From the NCBI GenBank assembly GCA_016207095.1, contig JACQQF010000027.1:1-64000 (forward strand): DNA of 64,000 nt, given 5' to 3'. This document shows positions 59,148-64,000 of the stretch, in pieces. Position numbers and translations under genes: made by a program. Under the pieces are notes generated by a model that searched no databases, was not told where the DNA came from, and worked only from the letters and a program-made list of their open reading frames with translations. Each line of letters begins with the position of its first letter. The first letter of the stretch is position 1. Origin of the DNA: Candidatus Methylomirabilota bacterium. Lineage in GTDB: Bacteria > Methylomirabilota > Methylomirabilia > Methylomirabilales > Methylomirabilaceae.

Positions 59148-60371
59148 TCATGTCCTCTCGACTGGTGCGCCCGTTCCCTTGCGTTCTCTTGCCATCATGT
59201 CCACGAAGCGCTGAAAGAGATAGCTGGCGTCGTGGGGGCCGGGAGAGGCCTCCGGGTGGTACTGCACCGAGAAGATCGGCAGGCGTCGATGTCGCATCCC
59301 CTCTACTGTTCGGTCGTTGAGATTGATGTGGGTCAGCTCGACCTCTTTATCCGGGATCGAGGCGATATCCACCGCGAAACCGTGGTTCTGTGTGGTGATC
59401 TCGACCTTCCCGGTCGTCAGATCCTTGACCGGTTGGTTGCCGCCGTGATGTCCAAACTTGAGCTTATAGGTCCGCCCACCGAAGGCCAGCCCCAAGATCT
59501 GATGCCCAAGGCAGATGCCGAAGATCGGTTTGGTTCCGATCAGCTTCCGGACGTTGTCGATCAAGTATGGCACGCCCTCTGGGTCACCCGGGCCGTTGCT
59601 CAGGAAGATCCCATCCGGGTCCATGCCCAGCACCCCGGCGGCAGACGTCTCCGCCGGGACCACGGTCACGTCGCACCCCGCCTCCACCAGCTTTCGCAAG
59701 ATATTCCACTTGATTCCACAGTCGTAGGCCACCACTCTAAACGGTGCGGGGTGCGGGGTGCGGGGTGCGGGAAAGAGGCTGAGTTGATCTTCTGGCCTCG
59801 CACCTCGCACTTCGGACCTCGCACCCTCCTCGTAGCCCGTTCCCAATCGCCACGACCCCTGTTGCCAGGTGTAGGGCTCGGCGCAGGCGACCTCCTTCAC
59901 CAAATCGCGGCCGATCAGGCCCGGCGAGGCCTTGGCCTTGGCAACAAGGCTGTCGGGATTGAGGTCTCTCGTTGAGAGCACCCCTTCCATCGCCCCGTGA
60001 TCCCGAAGATGTCTAGTCAGGGCCCGGGTGTCGATCCCCTGAATCCCTACAACTCCATGCTCTTGTAGATAGGCATCGAGACCTCGCGCGCTCCGCCAGT
60101 TGCTCGGACAGGGGCTGGCCTCTTTCACGATGAACCCTTCCACCGCCGGCGCCTTCGACTCAACGTCTTCCAGGTTGATCCCATAGTTCCCGATCAGGGG
60201 ATACGTCATGACCACCATCTGGCCCTTGTACGACGGGTCCGTCAGGACCTCCTGATATCCGGTCATGCTGGTGTTGAAGACCACCTCGCCGACGGTTTCC
60301 CCCTCTGCTCCGAAGGACGCGCCCTCGAAGAGGGTGCCATCGGCCAGCGCCAACAACGCTTTTTTCACCAC
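59148..60371 (-). CDS. carA: Carbamoyl-phosphate synthase small subunit
   Basis: [54 protein letters not shown] start overlapping the pyrC stop. Confidence 0.95.
   Translation of the reverse strand: MVKKALLALADGTLFEGASFGAEGETVGEVVFNTSMTGYQEVLTDPSYKGQMVVMTYPLIGNYGINLEDVESKAPAVEGFIVKEASPCPSNWRSARGLDAYLQEHGVVGIQGIDTRALTRHLRDHGAMEGVLSTRDLNPDSLVAKAKASPGLIGRDLVKEVACAEPYTWQQGSWRLGTGYEEGARSEVRGARPEDQLSLFPAPRTPHPAPFRVVAYDCGIKWNILRKLVEAGCDVTVVPAETSAAGVLGMDPDGIFLSNGPGDPEGVPYLIDNVRKLIGTKPIFGICLGHQILGLAFGGRTYKLKFGHHGGNQPVKDLTTGKVEITTQNHGFAVDIASIPDKEVELTHINLNDRTVEGMRHRRLPIFSVQYHPEASPGPHDASYLFQRFVDMMARERKGTGAPVERT
59743..59826. repeat. Heptanucleotide tandem repeat block inside carA
   Basis: ggtgcggggtgcggggtgcggggtgcgg ... 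cctcgcacctcgcacttcggacctcgcacc. Confidence 0.9.
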
Positions 60372-61732
60372 TATGCTTCCCACACGACCTTGCCCGCAAC
60401 GATCGTCGCCACCGTGCCTCCCTTCAGCTCCCACCCATGAAACGGGGTGTTTCGGCTTTTCGACGCAAAGCCAAAGGCGTCCACCGTCCAGTCACGATCC
60501 GGATCGAAAATCGTCAGGTCGGCGTCCGCACCTTCGGCGATCCGGCCCTTTGGCAGCTTGAGGATGCGCGCGGGCTCGCTGGTCAGTTTTGCGATCGCCT
60601 GGTTCAGAGGCAGCACCCCCGATGCGACAAGCGTGCTCAGCGTCAGGGCGAGCGCCGTCTCCGAACCGATGACGCCGAAGGGGGCCACGTCGAACTCCTG
60701 TTCCTTCTCCTGAGCCGTGTGGGGGGCATGGTCTGTGGCGATCACATCAATCGTCCCGTCGCGCAGGCCGGCCAGGATGGCTTGTCGGTCCGACTCGGAT
60801 CGAAGAGGCGGATTCATTTTTGCGTTGGTATTGAACCCGCGGACCGCCTCCTCCGTCAGCGCGAAGTGGTGCGGTGTGGCCTCACAGCTTACCTGGACCC
60901 CGCGGGCTTTGGCCTCGCGGATCAGACGCACCGATTCGGCGGCGCTGACGTGGGCAATGTGCAGCCTGGCGCCGGTCAGCTCCGCCAACAGAATATCCCG
61001 CGCCACCATCGCCGCCTCCGAGGCCGAGGGGACGCCATGCAGTCCAAGCTCGGTCGAGACGATTCCCTCGTGGACCACTCCATTGCCGCTCAGATGCAGA
61101 TCCTCGCAATGGGAGATCACCGGGAGATCGAACATCCCTGCGTACTCCATCGCCCGCCGCATCAGCTCCGCGTTCATCACCGGGCGACCATCGTCTGACA
61201 CGGCAACGCAGCCGGACTCGAAGAGTTCACCGATCTCGGCCAACTCCTCTCCCCTCAGCCCCTTGGTGATGGCACCAACGGGGTAGACGTGGACGGCTCC
61301 CTCCCGCTTCGCGGTGTCCAGGATGAATTCGGTGACAGAGCGGGTATCGTTGACCGGATCGGTGTTCGGCATGCAGCAGACAGCAGTGAACCCTCCCCGC
61401 GCGGCAGCCAGCGTCCCGGTAGCGATCGTCTCCTTGTCTTCCCGACCCGGCTGGCGCAGGTGGACATGCATATCGATCAAGCCCGGACACACGACCAACC
61501 CCGCCGCGTCCATCACCCGATCCACGTTGATCGCGGATTCCGAGTTCTTCGCCGCTTTCGACCGCCTTCCTTTACTTGCGTCCGGGGGTTCGGCACCTTG
61601 CACCCCGGACCTCGCACCTCGCACGTCTTTCCCAATTCGTACGATCCTCCCGTCCTCGATGAGCAAATCGACGACCTCATCGACCCCGCTGGCGGGATCG
61701 ATGACGCGTCCTCCGGCAATCAATATCCGCAT
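60371..61732 (-). CDS. pyrC: Dihydroorotase
   Basis: [36 protein letters not shown]. Confidence 0.95.
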   Translation of the reverse strand: MRILIAGGRVIDPASGVDEVVDLLIEDGRIVRIGKDVRGARSGVQGAEPPDASKGRRSKAAKNSESAINVDRVMDAAGLVVCPGLIDMHVHLRQPGREDKETIATGTLAAARGGFTAVCCMPNTDPVNDTRSVTEFILDTAKREGAVHVYPVGAITKGLRGEELAEIGELFESGCVAVSDDGRPVMNAELMRRAMEYAGMFDLPVISHCEDLHLSGNGVVHEGIVSTELGLHGVPSASEAAMVARDILLAELTGARLHIAHVSAAESVRLIREAKARGVQVSCEATPHHFALTEEAVRGFNTNAKMNPPLRSESDRQAILAGLRDGTIDVIATDHAPHTAQEKEQEFDVAPFGVIGSETALALTLSTLVASGVLPLNQAIAKLTSEPARILKLPKGRIAEGADADLTIFDPDRDWTVDAFGFASKSRNTPFHGWELKGGTVATIVAGKVVWEA

Positions 61733-61751
61733 GAACGCTCCATTCCCCGCA

Positions 61752-62681
61752 TCAGCCCGCCTGCGGGGCGCCGGCCAGGAGGTACAGCAGCGCCATTCGA
61801 ACTGCGACCCCGTTCTCGACCTGATTGAGGATCAGTGAATAGGGGCCGTCGGCGACCTCCGGCGCAATCTCCACACCCCGATTGATCGGGCCGGGATGCA
61901 TGATCAGCACATCGGACTTCGCGCCCTTCAGCCGCGGGAGCGTCAGACCGAACAGACGCGAGTACTCGCGCAACGAAGGGAACAGGCCGGCCTGCTGCCG
62001 CTCGATCTGCAGCCTGAGCATCATGATAATGTCCACATCGGCGATGGCCCGTTCGAGGTCTGTGAAGACCTCCACCCCAAGTCGGTCGATGAAGCAGGGC
62101 AGCATCGTCCTCGGCCCCGCGACCCGCACCTCCATCCCCACCTTCCGCATCCCGTGGATGTTGCTCCTGGCCACCCTGCTGTGAGCGATGTCGCCCACAA
62201 TGGCCGCTTTGAGTCCTTCCAGACGCCCCTTCTTCTCCCGGATGGTAAACAGGTCGAGGAGGGCTTGGGTGGGATGCTCGTGGGCTCCATCCCCGGCGTT
62301 GATGACCGACGCGGCGAGCTGCTTGGCCAGGAATTCGGCAGCCCCGGACGCCGGATGGCGAAGGACGACGATGTCCGGGTGCATCGCTTGCAGCGTCAGG
62401 CCCGTATCCTTCAAACTCTCACCCTTTGCCACCGAACTCGACGAGGTCGAGACGTTGATCACGTCGGCACTTAGCCACTTCCCCGCGATCTCAAAGGACA
62501 TCCGGGTCCGAGTGCTGGCTTCGTAGAAGAGGTTGATCAGGGTCTTGCCACGCAGCGCCGGCACCTTCTTGATGTCGCGGCCGGCCACCTGCTTCATCGA
62601 CTCTGCCGTGTCCAGGATCAGCCGGATCTCGTCAGCCGTCAGCTCCTGCATGCGTAGAAGGTCTTTTCGCGTGAGGCCCAT
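61752..62681 (-). CDS. pyrB: Aspartate carbamoyltransferase catalytic subunit
   Basis: [37 protein letters not shown]. Confidence 0.97.
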   Translation of the reverse strand: MGLTRKDLLRMQELTADEIRLILDTAESMKQVAGRDIKKVPALRGKTLINLFYEASTRTRMSFEIAGKWLSADVINVSTSSSSVAKGESLKDTGLTLQAMHPDIVVLRHPASGAAEFLAKQLAASVINAGDGAHEHPTQALLDLFTIREKKGRLEGLKAAIVGDIAHSRVARSNIHGMRKVGMEVRVAGPRTMLPCFIDRLGVEVFTDLERAIADVDIIMMLRLQIERQQAGLFPSLREYSRLFGLTLPRLKGAKSDVLIMHPGPINRGVEIAPEVADGPYSLILNQVENGVAVRMALLYLLAGAPQAG

Positions 62682-62692
62682 CGCCCTCTCCC

Positions 62693-63290
<598 letters not shown>

Positions 63291-63324
63291 CAAAGTACAA
63301 CCGACGACAATGACCTGGAGAACT

Positions 63325-63365
63325 CCCACTCGACCCCCTTTTCGAACCTCACTGAGTTCGATTAA
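63325..63365 (-). promoter_or_regulatory. Candidate PyrR-binding anti-antiterminator element
   Basis: Minus strand ACTCAGTGAGGTTCGAAAAGGGGG resembles the PyrR-binding-loop consensus (CNGNGAGGYU). Confidence 0.55.
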
Positions 63366-63427
63366 AAGGCTACTTCATCATAACAAGAAGCACGTTATTG
63401 TCAAGAGAATTTTCCGAGCCGTTGCCG

Positions 63428-63859
63428 TTACTTTTTCTGGCTGTAATCCCATGTGACGACCTTCTTGGGGATGACCTTCATGAGGAGAGGATCGCCACCA
63501 CTGACCAGGTACTTGTAGCCCGGATGCTCGCTGGTGCCGAAGTAGCGCTGTGCCATCGCCTCGCGGAATCGCGCCAGCATCTTCTTATCCTTCACGAACT
63601 CTACCCTTCCTTGGATCATGACCCCTTTGTAGGCATCAAAACTGTCGCCGGTATCGACCACCAGCGCCATCTTGGGATTAGCCTTGAGGTTCAGGCCTTT
63701 CTTCGAATTGGGCGAGGTTTCAATGTACAGGTCGCCATCCAGCAGGATGTGCCAGACGGGCACCACGTGCGGCTGACCGAAGCGATCCACAGTGGCCAGC
63801 CGGCAGAGCTTCTGCTCTCCCAAAAACATCTTCATGGCCTGTCGGCTTAGCGTTGCCAT
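63428..63859 (-). CDS. Pyridoxamine 5'-phosphate oxidase-family protein
   Basis: LCRLATVDRFGQPHVVPVWHILLDGDLYIETSPNSKKGLNLKANPKMALVVDTG. Confidence 0.88.
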   Translation of the reverse strand: MATLSRQAMKMFLGEQKLCRLATVDRFGQPHVVPVWHILLDGDLYIETSPNSKKGLNLKANPKMALVVDTGDSFDAYKGVMIQGRVEFVKDKKMLARFREAMAQRYFGTSEHPGYKYLVSGGDPLLMKVIPKKVVTWDYSQKK

Positions 63860-63867
63860 CTCTCTCC

Positions 63868-64000
63868 CTCTAGCCCTGGGGTGTCGTGGCCCGTCGCACC
63901 TCGATCAATTCCCGGACAGCAGGAACCAGGTAGATCGTCGAAAGATCGAATCGTGCCAGGCAGTCGGCTAAGACGCGGATCCGATCGCTCGGAGGAAGCC
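63868..64000 (-). CDS. C-terminal fragment of an unidentified protein running off the window
   Basis: Open frame ...LPPSDRIRVLADCLARFDLSTIYLVPAVRELIEVRRATTPQG* entering from the right edge. Confidence 0.5.

Overview
High-GC bacterial chromosomal window, almost fully coding. About 0-41 kb runs nearly all on the minus strand and holds a stress / anaerobic acetyl-CoA gene set: citrate synthase, Cys-type formate dehydrogenase, Hsp20, PEP synthase, Lon-like protease, UspA, four GNAT acetyltransferases, many small CBS-domain proteins, a P-type ATPase, an archaeal-type SAM synthetase, an HD-GYP protein, a multicopper oxidase, thiolase, a split pyruvate:ferredoxin oxidoreductase, a YVTN propeller, and an NtrC-type two-component system. 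A tRNA-Sec follows at about 41.2 kb. A plus-strand egtB-egtD-ABC transporter (EgtUV-like) cluster lies at 42.6-47.4 kb. A type II TA pair and nth come next, then a pyrR-pyrB-pyrC-carA-carB-pyrK-(pabB-pabC)-pyrD pyrimidine operon with a PyrR-type attenuator. Main hunt results: (1) four promoters share one architecture, a sigma54 -24/-12 element plus two TGGGGCA-N3/4-TGCCCCA-like inverted repeats about 70 bp apart and about 112-122 bp upstream, next to an orphan-looking NtrC regulator, which suggests an undescribed sigma54 regulon; (2) a CTAG-bounded MITE-like element that supplies the stop codon of two genes and is nested at a third locus; (3) 7-bp tandem repeats inserted in frame into several pyrimidine/folate genes; (4) CBS proteins interleaved with split PFOR genes; (5) a candidate structured ncRNA with a strong promoter. 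All calls come from reading the sequence and the ORF track; no database searches were run.
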